Shown here in pieces: positions 9,128-18,788 of a stretch of DNA of 64,000 bases. This DNA is from Pseudarthrobacter sp. ATCC 49987. Lineage in GTDB: Bacteria; Actinomycetota; Actinomycetes; Actinomycetales; Micrococcaceae. A program made the position numbers and the translations under genes. Where the stretch lies: NCBI RefSeq assembly GCF_009928425.1, contig NZ_JAABNS010000001.1, positions 2,108,001 to 2,172,000 on the forward strand, written 5' to 3'. The notes below the pieces were generated by a model that worked only from the letters and a program-made list of their open reading frames with translations, did not search any database and had not been told where the DNA came from. Numbering within the stretch: position 1 is the stretch's first letter; each line of letters starts with the position of its first letter.

Positions 9128-10393
9128 TCAGGCCACGTCCGGCTCGAACCGCTGCCAGGCGGCCTCCCTTCGGCCCGCCCAGCCGCAGAGCGTCCCGCGG
9201 CGGACCAGTTCTGCCAGCAGCTCCGCCAGCCGGTAGCCGGGGTGTTCCTCGTCCGCGCGGCTGAACAGCGCATCGGCGAACGATCCTTTGCCGCGGCACC
9301 ATTCAATCCAGCCCCGCCCGGTCAGTGCGGCAGCGCCCGCTTCGCCGCCAGCCGCGCCCAGCTGCACCAGCACCCGCTCCAGGCAAGCCATCACGGTCCA
9401 GTCCGGCAGCGGAGGCGCCAGACCCAGGAGGACCTCGCCGTAGCCGGACACCTCCGGAGGTTCATGACCGGGGCGGCCCCGGCCCCGGGGCGGGAAACCT
9501 TCGAGCGGCGGCAAGGGAGCCAGCGGGCGGCCGGAGTGTCCGGATACAGGCAGCGAACCGCCCCATCCGGAATCCGGTGCCGCGCCGTCGAACACCCCGA
9601 AGTCCTCGGCGCCGCGCTCCGCCGCCTCCGCCCCTGCGGCCGCCATTACCAGCACCGCGTCGCGCCAGGCCGGGACGCACAGGGTCGCGCGGAGGTAGCC
9701 GGTGAGCGTCGCCGTCAGTCTGGGGCCCGGCGCCGGGGCGTGCAGCACCCGCGTCCACACGTCCAGGACCTGGCCGAACTGGCGCCTGTCCCGCGTACGG
9801 ACCGAAAACAGCTGTGCCCAGTCCCGCTGAGCCTCCAGCACGGCGGGATCCGGCTCACCCGACGCCATCGCGGGCGGTTCGGTGCCGGGGGCCGGCCCGA
9901 CAGTACTGCCGCGGAAGATCATCTCGGCGTTGAGCCTGCTGTTCCTGATCTCCTCCACGGGACGCCCGGGCGGAGCGCAGCACGAAGGGTCCACGCAATA
10001 GGCGTTGCGCCAGTAGTCGGCGCCGACCAGCCAGGCGTCCCGCACGGGCATGCCGGCGTCGGCCAGCGCATTCTCGAGCTCCGCCAGGAGCGTGGCCCAC
10101 GGCGCGCCGTCCCCGTCGGCTTCGGTAAAGAAGGCCAGCAGCGAGCCATCCGCCACGTCGTCGGCCTCGAGGTAGGACGCCACGGAACGGGCGAAGCCTG
10201 CCGGTCCGGCCGAACCGGACCAGTCGGGGCTGCCGGCGTCACCGGGGAGGTCCACCCGAAGCGTGGCTCCGAGCCGTTTGCCCTGCATGGTCATGGCCAC
10301 GAGACTGTGGGCCGGCCAGTAGCCCAGGGAATGCGGGATGAACCCGAGGATGTCCTCCGGGCCGGTGATTCTCAGGTGATCGGGGGCTGTCAT
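9128..10393 (-). CDS. DUF4192 domain-containing protein
   Basis: The 421-residue protein begins LRITGPEDILGFIPHSLGYW, the characteristic opening of DUF4192 proteins. They are widespread in actinobacteria and have no known function. No signal peptide, membrane span or catalytic motif is evident. The middle (about 290-330) is Pro/Gly-rich and the C-terminal third is rich in Trp and Glu. It sits between the MFS gene and rpoD, all on the minus strand, 75 nt after the MFS stop. The ATG at 10393 has no clear Shine-Dalgarno. Confidence 0.8.
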   Translation of the reverse strand: MTAPDHLRITGPEDILGFIPHSLGYWPAHSLVAMTMQGKRLGATLRVDLPGDAGSPDWSGSAGPAGFARSVASYLEADDVADGSLLAFFTEADGDGAPWATLLAELENALADAGMPVRDAWLVGADYWRNAYCVDPSCCAPPGRPVEEIRNSRLNAEMIFRGSTVGPAPGTEPPAMASGEPDPAVLEAQRDWAQLFSVRTRDRRQFGQVLDVWTRVLHAPAPGPRLTATLTGYLRATLCVPAWRDAVLVMAAAGAEAAERGAEDFGVFDGAAPDSGWGGSLPVSGHSGRPLAPLPPLEGFPPRGRGRPGHEPPEVSGYGEVLLGLAPPLPDWTVMACLERVLVQLGAAGGEAGAAALTGRGWIEWCRGKGSFADALFSRADEEHPGYRLAELLAELVRRGTLCGWAGRREAAWQRFEPDVA

Positions 10394-10468
10394 AAGGCCA
10401 GCCTCGCTGCCCCCGGGGGCCCGCGTTAGTGCCGGACTATCCTATGTGGACAACCCGCAGCCCGCGAA

Positions 10469-11800
10469 TCAGGGCGTGCGGCGCCGCTCCGCGCTGAGTC
10501 GGCGCTGTTCGGCGAGTGCCGCCAGCAGCGGGGGGACTACAACGCCCTGGGCCGCCATCTGCTTCCGGACTTTCCGGCGGATGACCACGATGGCTCCCGC
10601 CCCGCCTGCCAGCAGCACGAACTGCACACTCAGCGCGATCCGGAACGGATCGAGCCCGTACAGCTCGCCCTGTGAGAATCCGCTGGCGTGCAGAACGTCA
10701 AGGACCAGGCCGATCAGGTAGATGGCAATGAGGGAGGCGATGAAGCCGCCCACGTTCACGATCCCGGTCGCAGTGCCGATCCGGTGGGCCGGGTTAAAAG
10801 TGCGGGCGAAGTCGAAGCCGATCATGGAGCCGGGGCCGCCGATGGCGAGCACCACCACCAGCCCGGCCAGCAGCCACAGCGGGGAGCGTCCCGGGATGAG
10901 CAGCACTGCAGCCCAGGCGACGGCAGTAGCGGCGGAGATCAGCAGCACCATGGTGGAGCGCCGGAGCGGGTGGCGTGCAACGAAGCTGCCCATCAGCGGC
11001 CCGGCGGCGATGGCCGTGGCCACGTACAGCGTCATCAGTGCCGAAACGGTGGGTCCGTCCAGGCCCTGGGCGGAGATCAGGAACGGGTAGCCCCACGTCA
11101 TGGCGAAGACGGTGCCGCTGAACTGGACGGTGAAGTGGCTCCAGAGGCCCAGCCGGGTGCCGGGCTGCCGCCAGGCGCGCGACAGCGAGACCCCCGTGGC
11201 GCGCAGCCCCTGGGACGGTTCCGGTGCCGGGTGCCCGGGTGGCCGGTCCTGGAGCAGGACCAGCACGAGCACCACGGCGAGGGCTGACATGGCCGCGAGC
11301 GTCAGGAACGCGGGGGTCCAGCCGGCGAGGTGCAGGATCATGGCGAACGGCACCACGCTGAAGAGCTGGCCCAGCTGCCCGGACATCCCGGTGAGCTGGG
11401 TGAGCAACGGGACACGGGTGGGGACGAACCAGATCGGGATCAGCCGGATCACCGAGATGAAGGTCATGGCGTCCCCGGCACCGACCAGCACCCGGCCCAG
11501 CACGCCTCCCGGGATGTTTTCCGCAAAGGCCAGCTGGAGCTGCCCCAGCCCCATCAGGAGGGCGCCGCCGGCGATCATGGCCCGGGAACCGAACCTGTCC
11601 ACGAGGATGCCGACCGGAATCTGCAGGGCTGCGTAGACGAGGAGCTGCAGGACGGTGAAGAAGGAAATTTCGGCCGCGCTGGCCTGGAAGCGCTCCGTGG
11701 CCTCCAGTCCCACTACGCCAAAGGAGGTGCGCTGGCTGACCGCCACGAGGTACGCGAAGACCCCGACGATCCAGATCAGCCAGGCGCGGGGTGAAGTCAC
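10469..11800 (-). CDS. MFS family transporter
   Basis: The 443-residue protein has about twelve hydrophobic segments in two sets of six. The MFS signature is degenerate but visible between segments 2 and 3 (GILVDRFGSRAMIAGGALLM). The first segment (LIWIVGVFAYLVAVSQRTSF) immediately follows the start, so there is no extension. The substrate cannot be named. The GTG start at 11800 has CATAAT exactly 6 nt upstream, pointing to leaderless initiation. It follows the PAC2 gene by 35 nt on the same strand. Confidence 0.88.
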   Translation of the reverse strand: MTSPRAWLIWIVGVFAYLVAVSQRTSFGVVGLEATERFQASAAEISFFTVLQLLVYAALQIPVGILVDRFGSRAMIAGGALLMGLGQLQLAFAENIPGGVLGRVLVGAGDAMTFISVIRLIPIWFVPTRVPLLTQLTGMSGQLGQLFSVVPFAMILHLAGWTPAFLTLAAMSALAVVLVLVLLQDRPPGHPAPEPSQGLRATGVSLSRAWRQPGTRLGLWSHFTVQFSGTVFAMTWGYPFLISAQGLDGPTVSALMTLYVATAIAAGPLMGSFVARHPLRRSTMVLLISAATAVAWAAVLLIPGRSPLWLLAGLVVVLAIGGPGSMIGFDFARTFNPAHRIGTATGIVNVGGFIASLIAIYLIGLVLDVLHASGFSQGELYGLDPFRIALSVQFVLLAGGAGAIVVIRRKVRKQMAAQGVVVPPLLAALAEQRRLSAERRRTP

Positions 11801-11812
11801 CCCTCCATTATG
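11801..11812 (-). promoter_or_regulatory. -10 element of leaderless MFS gene
   Basis: On the minus strand CATAAT (11807-11812) is followed by 6 nt and the GTG start. GGAGGG lies in those 6 nt, too close to the start to serve as a normal Shine-Dalgarno. Confidence 0.5.
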
Positions 11813-11835
11813 CCCAGTCGACAGAAAAATAGTAT

Positions 11836-12774
11836 TTATTCGCCGGGTTGTTCACGGGCCAGGTAGGCCTCGACGGCGGCACCGAGGGCATCCGCGTTGG
11901 GCAGCTGGTCGTTCTCGTCGGCGAGCAGGGACCGGCGCACGGTGCCTTCGGCGTTCTCGTCGTACCGGGTTTCGAGCCGCGAGACCACCTGCTGCACGTC
12001 CTCCGACGCGTCAATCTGCTCGGCGATCTGGCGCCCGACTTCCCGGCCGGCTTCGCGGAGCCGGTCGGCGGGCAGCATTAGCGAGGTGGCCGCGCCCAGG
12101 TATTCGAGTCCGGCGACGGCCGCCGTCGGGTATTCCGCTTCGGCAAGGTAGTGCGGCACATGCATCACGTAGCCGGCGACGTTGCGCCCGGCGTCCGTCA
12201 GCCGCAGTTCAAGGAGGTGGCCGACGGCGGCGGGCACCTCGACGGTGGGCTTCCACACCGAGATGCCCTCGATGAGGTCCGGTCGGTTGCCGTGGACCGT
12301 CACTCCGACGGGCCGGGTGTGCGGTACGGGCATGGGGATGGAATGGATCCACGTGACGAGGTTGACGTCCAGGTCCTCGACGATGCCCACGACGGCGCGC
12401 GCGAACCGCTCCCATTGCAGGTCCGGTTCAAACCCGGCCAGGAACAGGAACGGGCTGCCAAGCCCGTCCACCAGCCGGTACAGTGCCAGGCGCGGCGCCT
12501 GGTAGTCCTGCAGATGGTCCTCGACGAAACTGATCTGCGGGCGGCGGGAGCGGTAGTCGATCAGCTGGTCGGCGTCGAACTCGGCCACCATCGTGGAATC
12601 CAGCGTGTCCAGCAGTTCGGCGGTGATCTGCCTGACGACGTGTCCTGCATCGGCAAATCCGGTGAAGCCCATGACGAGGTTCAGACCGCGCAGTTCGGGG
12701 CTGCGGAACAGCGCGTCATCACGCCGGTACAGCGATTCGGGGTCCAGCAGGGAGCCGGAAATCCGTTCAAGCAC
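11836..12774 (-). CDS. PAC2 family (proteasome assembly chaperone-like) protein
   Basis: The 312-residue protein matches the PAC2/DUF75 type common in actinobacteria: an N-terminal GFTGFADAGHVVRQI segment, a central WIHSIPMPVPHTRP and a VGHLLELRLTDAGRNVAGYV region. In archaea and eukaryotes related proteins help assemble proteasomes; in actinobacteria the function is unproven. It has no membrane span. The likely start is GTG at 12774 with AAAGGA upstream; a nearby ATG at 12779 is out of frame. It is divergent from pepA. Confidence 0.82.
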   Translation of the reverse strand: MLERISGSLLDPESLYRRDDALFRSPELRGLNLVMGFTGFADAGHVVRQITAELLDTLDSTMVAEFDADQLIDYRSRRPQISFVEDHLQDYQAPRLALYRLVDGLGSPFLFLAGFEPDLQWERFARAVVGIVEDLDVNLVTWIHSIPMPVPHTRPVGVTVHGNRPDLIEGISVWKPTVEVPAAVGHLLELRLTDAGRNVAGYVMHVPHYLAEAEYPTAAVAGLEYLGAATSLMLPADRLREAGREVGRQIAEQIDASEDVQQVVSRLETRYDENAEGTVRRSLLADENDQLPNADALGAAVEAYLAREQPGE

Positions 12775-13082
12775 GGCATGTTCCTTTCGTCGTAGTCAGT
12801 GGGGGTCGTAGTCAGCGGGGGCAGCCGGGCGCGCCCTGCCGGGCGGCGGCGCCGATATCGGGTATAACACGCCGGAGGACGGGCGCATTCCTCATCGGGG
12901 TGTGCTCCAGCTCTCATTCAATTGAACACCCATGCCGGGGAGAGACTACGATCGGAGCTGGCCTTATGACGGCTTGAAGACACCTGGGTGACGTCTCAAA
13001 CCGGCAGCGGCCCAGGTTCCATGGCAGGACGCCAAACATGCAGTTCCTGCCCTAAAAACTCAGAGAATTGAGGACTGTCCTC
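12775..13082. promoter_or_regulatory. 308-bp divergent intergenic region, PAC2/pepA
   Basis: No gene is seen. A near-perfect 16-bp direct repeat (TCGTAGTCAG followed by GGGGG) lies at about 12790-12822 just upstream of the PAC2 gene. GTTATACCC on the minus strand near 12860 is a candidate -10 for that gene. A short palindrome TTCAATTGAA at 12917-12926 and TACGAT near 12949 could belong to the pepA promoter. Confidence 0.35.
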
Positions 13083-14609
13083 GTGGTCAAGAATACGGAA
13101 GTCAAACTTAGTGCAGTTGCAGGGGACCTCAAGAAGTCCCCCAGCGACGCCCTTGTCATCGGCGTGGGCCAAGGCACGGACGGTCCCGTCCTGCTCAGCA
13201 ACCCCCTGACCGCCAAGGCCGCCGAAGCCCTGGCCGAATCACTGAGTGTTCTTGGCATCACCGGGGCAGCGGACCAGGCCCACCGCTTGCCGGGCCTGAG
13301 CGAGGCCGGCGCGAAAGTCCTCGTGCTCGCCGGCGTCGGAAAGGTCTCCGCGGCGCAGCCGCTCACCGAGGAGGCGCTGCGCCGCGCCGCCGGCTCGGCG
13401 GTCCGCCAGCTGGCCGGCGTCAGCACGGTCACTTTGGCCCTCCCGACGACGTCGCTTGGGGATGTCGCGGCCGTCGCCGAGGGCGCGGCCATGGGCGCCT
13501 ACTCGTTCACCGAATACCGCTCCGCCAAGGACGGCCTGAAGGATCCCGTCAACAACGTCGTGATTGTCACCGATTTTGCCGCCGACAAGGCCCTGAAACC
13601 GGTGCTGGACCGTGCCGCACTGATTGGCAAGGCGGTCAACGCGACCCGCTCGCTGGTCAACCAGCCGCCCAGCCACCTCTACCCCGAATCCTTCGCAGAA
13701 GCGGCCAAGGAACTGTCCAAGGGCCTGCCGGTCAAGGTGACCGTGTGGGACGAGAAGCGCCTGGAAAAGGAAGGCTTCGGCGGAATCCTCGGCGTCGGCA
13801 AGGGCTCCACCCGGCAGCCGCGCCTTGTCAAGGTCGAATACTCCCCCGCCAGGGCCACCGCCAAGATCGCCCTCGTGGGCAAGGGCATCACCTTCGACAC
13901 CGGCGGCATCTCGCTCAAGCCGCACCTCGGCATGGGCGACATGAAGTCCGACATGGCGGGCGCCGCCGTCGTACTGAACACCGTCCTGGCCCTCGCCGGC
14001 CTGGGCCTGCCGGTCAAGGCGACCGCCTGGCTCTGCATCGCGGAAAACATGCCCTCGGGTGCCGCGCAGCGTCCCGCCGACGTGCTCACCATGTTCGGCG
14101 GCAAGACCGTTGAGGTCCTGAACACCGACGCCGAGGGCCGCCTGGTCATGGCCGACGGCATCGTCGCCGCCAGCCAGGAGTACCCGGACGCGATCATCGA
14201 CGTCGCCACCCTCACCGGCGCGCAACTCATCGCCCTCGGCGACCGCACGGCCGGCGTGATGGGCTCCGAATCCGTTACCGGCCCGCTCAAGGCTGCTGCT
14301 GACCGCGCCGGCGAACTGGTCTGGCCGATGCCGCTGCCTGAAGAGCTGCGCCCCAGCCTCGACTCGCAGGTCGCGGACCTCGCCAACATCGGCGAACGCC
14401 ATGGCGGCATGATGACGGCTGCCGTTTTCCTGCGCGAATTCGTGGGCAAGGGCAAGGACGGCGAACAGATCCCCTGGGCCCACATCGATATTGCCGGCCC
14501 GTCCTTCAACAACGGCAGCCCCTACGGCTACAACCACAAGCAGGGCACGGGCTGCACCGTGCGCACGCTCGTGGCCTACGTCGAGGACATCCTGGCCAAA
14601 ACCGCCTAG
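13083..14609 (+). CDS. pepA: Leucyl aminopeptidase, M17 family
   Basis: The 508-residue cytosolic protein has the M17 layout: a variable N-terminal domain to about residue 180 and a C-terminal di-metal catalytic domain. Key marks are VGKGITFDTGGISLKP (Lys and Asp metal site) and NTDAEGRLVMADG at about residue 347, with the expected Asp, Glu and Arg. It removes N-terminal leucine and other residues from peptides during protein turnover. GTG at 13083 has GAGGAC 8 nt upstream; an in-frame TTG at 13068 has no ribosome site. It is followed by two copies of a 16-bp repeat and a strong hairpin. Confidence 0.94.
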   Translation: MVKNTEVKLSAVAGDLKKSPSDALVIGVGQGTDGPVLLSNPLTAKAAEALAESLSVLGITGAADQAHRLPGLSEAGAKVLVLAGVGKVSAAQPLTEEALRRAAGSAVRQLAGVSTVTLALPTTSLGDVAAVAEGAAMGAYSFTEYRSAKDGLKDPVNNVVIVTDFAADKALKPVLDRAALIGKAVNATRSLVNQPPSHLYPESFAEAAKELSKGLPVKVTVWDEKRLEKEGFGGILGVGKGSTRQPRLVKVEYSPARATAKIALVGKGITFDTGGISLKPHLGMGDMKSDMAGAAVVLNTVLALAGLGLPVKATAWLCIAENMPSGAAQRPADVLTMFGGKTVEVLNTDAEGRLVMADGIVAASQEYPDAIIDVATLTGAQLIALGDRTAGVMGSESVTGPLKAAADRAGELVWPMPLPEELRPSLDSQVADLANIGERHGGMMTAAVFLREFVGKGKDGEQIPWAHIDIAGPSFNNGSPYGYNHKQGTGCTVRTLVAYVEDILAKTA

Positions 14610-14639
14610 GACCAAAACCGTCCAGGACCAAAACCGTCC
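14608..14639 (+). repeat. Tandem 16-bp repeat after pepA
   Basis: Two exact copies of AGGACCAAAACCGTCC lie head to tail, starting inside the pepA stop codon. A single duplication event explains it. Confidence 0.9.
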
Positions 14640-14653
14640 AGGCGTCCGCGCCA

Positions 14654-14689
14654 GCCGGTGGCCGGGGCTTCGCTGCCCCGGCCACCGGC
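14654..14689 (+). terminator. pepA hairpin terminator
   Basis: Perfect 15-bp arms (GCCGGTGGCCGGGGC and complement) with a 6-nt loop TTCGCT. No long T run follows. Confidence 0.8.
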
Positions 14690-14878
14690 CGCGTGAGACT
14701 GGACACAAGCGCTCCACAAACGCCACGGCAAGGTGGAGCATGTATTAGTGGTTCGCTAAGGTGAACTCCGGTAGTCACAAATGAAAGGGAACAGCCCTGC
14801 TGGCATAATCACGGCAGGAAGTTCCAAGACCAGATGATGCGTACTCTCGTGTCATCGTTCACGCGAGGGAGCGTTTTA

Positions 14879-16264
14879 GTGGCCGATCAGGCAACTGCGC
14901 AAGAATTCGACATCCTGGTACTCGGCGGCGGCAGCGGCGGCTACGCAACTGCCCTGCGTGCCGTTCAGCTTGGCCTCACGGTTGGCCTGATCGAAAAGGG
15001 CAAGCTCGGCGGCACCTGCCTGCACAACGGCTGTATCCCCACCAAGGCCCTGCTGCACTCCGCGGAACTGGCCGACCACGCCCGTGACTCGGCGAAGTAC
15101 GGCGTCAACGTCACCCTGGACAGCATCGACATCACCGCTGTCAACGCCTACAAAGACGGCATCATCGCCGGCAAGTTCAAGGGCCTGCAGGGCCTCATCA
15201 AGGGCAAAAAGGGCATCACCGTCATCGAGGGCGAAGGCAAGCTCCAGGGCACCGACACCATCGTCGTGAACGGCACCGCGTACAAGGGCAAGAACATTGT
15301 CCTCGCGACCGGCTCCTACTCCCGCTCGCTGCCGGGCCTGGAAATCGGCGGCAAGGTCATCACCTCCGACGAAGCCCTCACCATGGATTTCATCCCCAAG
15401 AGCGCGATCATCCTGGGCGGCGGCGTGATCGGCGTCGAGTTCGCTTCAGTGTGGAAGTCCTTCGGCGTCGACGTCACCATCATCGAGGGCCTGCCGTCGC
15501 TGGTCCCGAACGAGGACGCGACGATCGTCAAGGCCTTCGAGCGCGCCTTCAAGAAGCGCGGCATCAAGTTCTCCACCGGCACCTTCTTCCAGGGCGTTGA
15601 GCAGAACGCCGACGGCGTCAAGGTCACCCTCGTGGACGGCAAGACCTTCGAGGCGGACCTTATGCTCGTCGCGGTCGGCCGCGGCCCCGTCACGGCCAAC
15701 CTTGGCTACGAGGAAGCCGGCCTGACCATCGACCGCGGCTTCGTTATCACCAACGAACGCCTGCACACCGGCGTTGGCAACGTCTACGCCGTCGGCGACA
15801 TCGTCCCGGGCGTCCAGCTGGCCCACCGCGGATACCAGCAGGGCATCTTCGTCGCCGAGGAAATCGCCGGCCTGAAGCCGGTTGTCGTCGAGGACGTCAA
15901 CATCCCCAAGGTCACCTACTCCGAGCCGGAAATCGCGACTGTCGGTTACACGGAGAAGGCCGCCAAGGCCAAGTTCGGTGACGACCAGGTCCTGACCCAG
16001 GAATACAACCTTGCCGGCAACGGCAAGAGCTCCATCCTGGGCACCAGCGGCCTCGTGAAGCTGGTCCGCCAGAAGGACGGCCCCGTCGTCGGGGTCCACA
16101 TGATCGGCTCCCGTATGGGCGAGCAGATCGGTGAAGCCCAGCTGATCGTGAACTGGGAAGCCTACCCGGAAGACGTGGCCCAGCTGGTCCACGCCCACCC
16201 GACGCAGAACGAGTCCCTCGGCGAGGCCCACCTGGCCCTGGCCGGCAAGGCCCTCCACGGCTAG
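14879..16264 (+). CDS. lpdA: Dihydrolipoyl dehydrogenase (E3)
   Basis: The 461-residue flavoprotein reoxidises dihydrolipoamide of 2-oxoacid dehydrogenase complexes, passing electrons through FAD to NAD. Visible are the FAD-binding ILVLGGGSGGYATALRA, the redox disulphide in GGTCLHNGCIPTKA (Cys47 and Cys52), the NAD-binding AIILGGGVIGVEFASVW and the C-terminal HAHPTQNESLGEA with the catalytic His. GTG at 14879 follows GAGGGAGC and starts right at MADQATAQEFDILV; an in-frame ATG 45 nt upstream lacks a ribosome site. The E2 gene follows after a hairpin. Confidence 0.95.
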   Translation: MADQATAQEFDILVLGGGSGGYATALRAVQLGLTVGLIEKGKLGGTCLHNGCIPTKALLHSAELADHARDSAKYGVNVTLDSIDITAVNAYKDGIIAGKFKGLQGLIKGKKGITVIEGEGKLQGTDTIVVNGTAYKGKNIVLATGSYSRSLPGLEIGGKVITSDEALTMDFIPKSAIILGGGVIGVEFASVWKSFGVDVTIIEGLPSLVPNEDATIVKAFERAFKKRGIKFSTGTFFQGVEQNADGVKVTLVDGKTFEADLMLVAVGRGPVTANLGYEEAGLTIDRGFVITNERLHTGVGNVYAVGDIVPGVQLAHRGYQQGIFVAEEIAGLKPVVVEDVNIPKVTYSEPEIATVGYTEKAAKAKFGDDQVLTQEYNLAGNGKSSILGTSGLVKLVRQKDGPVVGVHMIGSRMGEQIGEAQLIVNWEAYPEDVAQLVHAHPTQNESLGEAHLALAGKALHG

Positions 16265-16299
16265 CAGTTCCGCCGCACCACCGCAAGAACACCGTGCGT

Positions 16300-16330
16300 A
16301 GTGCACCCGGCCCGAAATGCCGGGTGCACT
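16300..16330 (+). terminator. Hairpin between lpdA and the E2 gene
   Basis: Perfect 12-bp arms (AGTGCACCCGGC and complement) with a 7-nt loop. It may end lpdA transcripts or adjust E2 expression by partial termination. Confidence 0.65.
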
Positions 16331-16389
16331 AAGCTCGACCAAGGCAGCAATCATCCGCACTAAAGATCAATAAGGAGAACGGGGACGAC

Positions 16390-18147
16390 ATGTCTGAATC
16401 CGTTAACTTGCCCGCCCTCGGTGAGAGTGTCACCGAAGGAACCGTCACCCGCTGGCTCAAGCAGGTAGGTGACCGGGTAGAGGTGGACGAGCCGCTGCTC
16501 GAGGTTTCCACCGACAAAGTAGACACCGAGATCCCCTCTCCGATCGCCGGCGTGATCGAGGAAATCCTCGTCGCCGAAGACGAGACCGCTGAAGTTGGCG
16601 CACCTCTGGTCCGCATCGGCGACGGTTCCGGCTCCGCCGGCTCGGGCGAAGCCCCCGCCGCCGCAGCCCCGGCCGAGGAAGCACCGGCCCCGGCGGCTGC
16701 CGAGTCCCCGGCGGCTGCCGAAGCACCGGCCCCCGAAGCCGAAGCACCCGCCGCGCCGGCCGCACCGGCTGCTGCTCCCGCCGGCGAAGGCCACGAAGTC
16801 ACGCTCCCCGCCCTGGGCGAGAGCGTCACCGAAGGCACCGTCACCCGCTGGCTCAAGAGCATCGGCGACACCGTCGAGGTCGACGAGCCGCTGCTGGAGG
16901 TTTCCACCGACAAGGTTGACACCGAGATCCCGTCCCCGGTTGCCGGCGTTCTGCAGGAAATCCGCGTCGCCGAGGACGAAACGGCCGAGGTCGGCTCTGT
17001 CCTCGCCGTGATCGGTTCCGGCGCCGCTGCCCCCGCTGCGGCTCCTGCCGCTGAGGCGCCGAAGGAAGCAGCGGCACCGAAGCAGGAAGCTCCCAAGGAA
17101 GCTGCTCCGGCTGAGGCACCGAAGCAGGAAGCTCCCAAGCAGGAGGCACCCGCCCCGGCACAGGAAGCCGCTGCCCCCGTTGCTGCCCCGGCAGCCTCGT
17201 CCGCAGAGTCCGGCTACGTTACGCCGCTTGTCCGCAAGCTGGCCAACCAGCAGGGCGTGGACATCACCTCCCTGACCGGCACCGGCGTCGGCGGCCGCAT
17301 CCGCAAGCAGGACGTGCTGGCAGCAGCAGAAGCCAAGGCAGCCCCGGCCCCCGCCGCGGCCGCCGCACCTTCGGCAGCCCCTTCCGCTGCTCCGGCCGCG
17401 CGTCCGTCCGCTGACCTCTCCTCGTTGCGCGGCACCGTGCAGAAGGCCCCGCGGATCCGCCAGGTCATTGCCCGCCGCATGCGCGAGTCGCTGGACATCT
17501 CCACCCAGCTGACCCAGGTGCACGAGGTCGACATGACCAAGGTCGCCAAGCTCCGTGCCAAGGCCAAGAACTCCTTCCAGGCCCAGAACGGCTCCAAGCT
17601 GACCTTCCTGCCCTTCATCGCCAAGGCTGTTGCCGAGGCCCTGAAGCAGCACCCGAAGGTCAACGCGTCCTACGACGAGGACAAGCAGGAGATCACGTAC
17701 CACAACGCCGAGCACCTGGCGATTGCGGTGGACACCGACAAGGGTCTGCTGGTTCCGGTCATCGCCGACGCCGGCAACCTGAACCTGGCCGGCCTGGCCG
17801 GCAAGATCGCCGACGTCGCGGACCGCACCCGCAACGGCAAGATCGGACCGGACGAGCTCTCCGGCGGAACCTTCAGCATCACCAACATCGGTTCCGTGGG
17901 CGCCCTGTTCGACACCCCGATCATCAACCAGCCGCAGGTTGCCATCCTCGGCACCGGTGCGATCGTCAAGCGCGCCGTTGTGGTGGCCGACGAGAACGGC
18001 GATGACTCGCTGGCCATCCGCTCGATGATGTACCTCTCCCTCACGTACGATCACCGACTGGTCGACGGTGCGGACGCGGGACGCTTCCTGCAGACGCTGA
18101 AGGCACGCCTTGAAGAAGGCGCCTTCGAAGCGGACCTGGGCCTTTAG
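16390..18147 (+). CDS. sucB: 2-oxoglutarate dehydrogenase E2 component, dihydrolipoamide succinyltransferase
   Basis: The 585-residue protein carries two N-terminal lipoyl domains, each with the lipoylation motif [16 protein letters not shown] (Lys near 45 and 175). They are separated by Ala/Pro/Glu-rich flexible linkers. A peripheral E3-binding domain lies at about 275-312 ([14 protein letters not shown]...[13 protein letters not shown]), then the acyltransferase domain from about 340, with the active-site [14 protein letters not shown] near residue 555. It transfers succinyl (or another acyl) groups to CoA. Sequence alone does not fully separate succinyl- from acetyl- or branched-chain specificity. 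It follows lpdA; lipB and lipA are about 10 kb away. Confidence 0.9.
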   Translation: MSESVNLPALGESVTEGTVTRWLKQVGDRVEVDEPLLEVSTDKVDTEIPSPIAGVIEEILVAEDETAEVGAPLVRIGDGSGSAGSGEAPAAAAPAEEAPAPAAAESPAAAEAPAPEAEAPAAPAAPAAAPAGEGHEVTLPALGESVTEGTVTRWLKSIGDTVEVDEPLLEVSTDKVDTEIPSPVAGVLQEIRVAEDETAEVGSVLAVIGSGAAAPAAAPAAEAPKEAAAPKQEAPKEAAPAEAPKQEAPKQEAPAPAQEAAAPVAAPAASSAESGYVTPLVRKLANQQGVDITSLTGTGVGGRIRKQDVLAAAEAKAAPAPAAAAAPSAAPSAAPAARPSADLSSLRGTVQKAPRIRQVIARRMRESLDISTQLTQVHEVDMTKVAKLRAKAKNSFQAQNGSKLTFLPFIAKAVAEALKQHPKVNASYDEDKQEITYHNAEHLAIAVDTDKGLLVPVIADAGNLNLAGLAGKIADVADRTRNGKIGPDELSGGTFSITNIGSVGALFDTPIINQPQVAILGTGAIVKRAVVVADENGDDSLAIRSMMYLSLTYDHRLVDGADAGRFLQTLKARLEEGAFEADLGL

Positions 18148-18164
18148 CGCCTGAAATCAGGCAG

Positions 18165-18202
18165 CTGCAGGGCACCATCCCGCAAGGGAGGGTGCCCTGC
18201 AG
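18165..18202 (+). terminator. sucB hairpin terminator
   Basis: 17-bp arms starting CTGCAGGGCACC with one mismatch and a GCAA loop, followed by TGTTT. Confidence 0.8.
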
Positions 18203-18223
18203 TGTTTACCGACAGTTTGTCGC

Positions 18224-18235
18224 TAAGCTGAAGCC
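18224..18235 (+). promoter_or_regulatory. -10 element of leaderless membrane protein gene
   Basis: TAAGCT at 18224-18229 ends 6 nt before the ATG. The same TAAGCT with a 7-nt gap precedes lipB. Confidence 0.45.
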
Positions 18236-18586
18236 ATGGACATTCTCAAATATCTTCTGGTATTCCTGCACATCCTCGGCGCCGCCGCGATCGTCGGTGG
18301 CTGGTTCGCCACGTTCAAGAAGCCCACGGTCCTGCCGGTGCAGCTGTACGGCGCCATTGCGCAGCTGGTCACCGGGCTGGCACTCGTAGGGATCGCGGGC
18401 GCCACCCACGATCCGCTGAACTACGGCAAGATCGCCGTCAAACTGGTGATCGCCATCGTTGTGCTGGTCGCCGCTGTAATCGGGTACCGCAAGGCAACGT
18501 CCGGTGCGGGCGTTCCCAAGGGCCTGGCACACGCCGTCGGCGGGATGGGACTTATCAACATCGCAGTCGCCACCCTCTGGCAGTAG
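18236..18586 (+). CDS. Small four-helix membrane protein
   Basis: The 116-residue protein has four hydrophobic segments and few charged residues outside loops. It opens MDILKYLLVFLHILGAAAIV with a conserved-looking His in the first helix. This type is common in Arthrobacter relatives and has no known function. TAAGCT lies 6 nt before the ATG and there is no Shine-Dalgarno, so the mRNA is probably leaderless. A strong hairpin follows, so it is probably monocistronic. Confidence 0.75.
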   Translation: MDILKYLLVFLHILGAAAIVGGWFATFKKPTVLPVQLYGAIAQLVTGLALVGIAGATHDPLNYGKIAVKLVIAIVVLVAAVIGYRKATSGAGVPKGLAHAVGGMGLINIAVATLWQ

Positions 18587-18612
18587 TCCTGTAGGCCTGT
18601 AGTCCCGTAGCC

Positions 18613-18656
18613 CGACGACGGCGACGCACCCCGCATGGGGAGCGTCGCCGTCGTCG
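18613..18656 (+). terminator. Hairpin terminator
   Basis: Perfect 15-bp arms (CGACGACGGCGACGC and complement) enclose an inner CCCC-GCAT-GGGG stem, 26 nt after the stop codon. Confidence 0.8.
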
Positions 18657-18788
18657 TTCAAGGGATGGTCACAATCCACTGACAGCGGAACCCCGGTGCG
18701 GCGCCGGCGCTGAATCCCTAGGATGGGACACGGCACGATCCGGCGCTGCGCCGGTTCCGTGGCACGACAACAATCTTGAGGAGTGGAC

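Noticed and set aside
16640..17200. Repetitive Ala/Pro/Glu coding stretches that look like an array
   Set aside because: They are linkers between lipoyl domains in the E2 protein. There are no equal spacers or conserved repeats, so no CRISPR.
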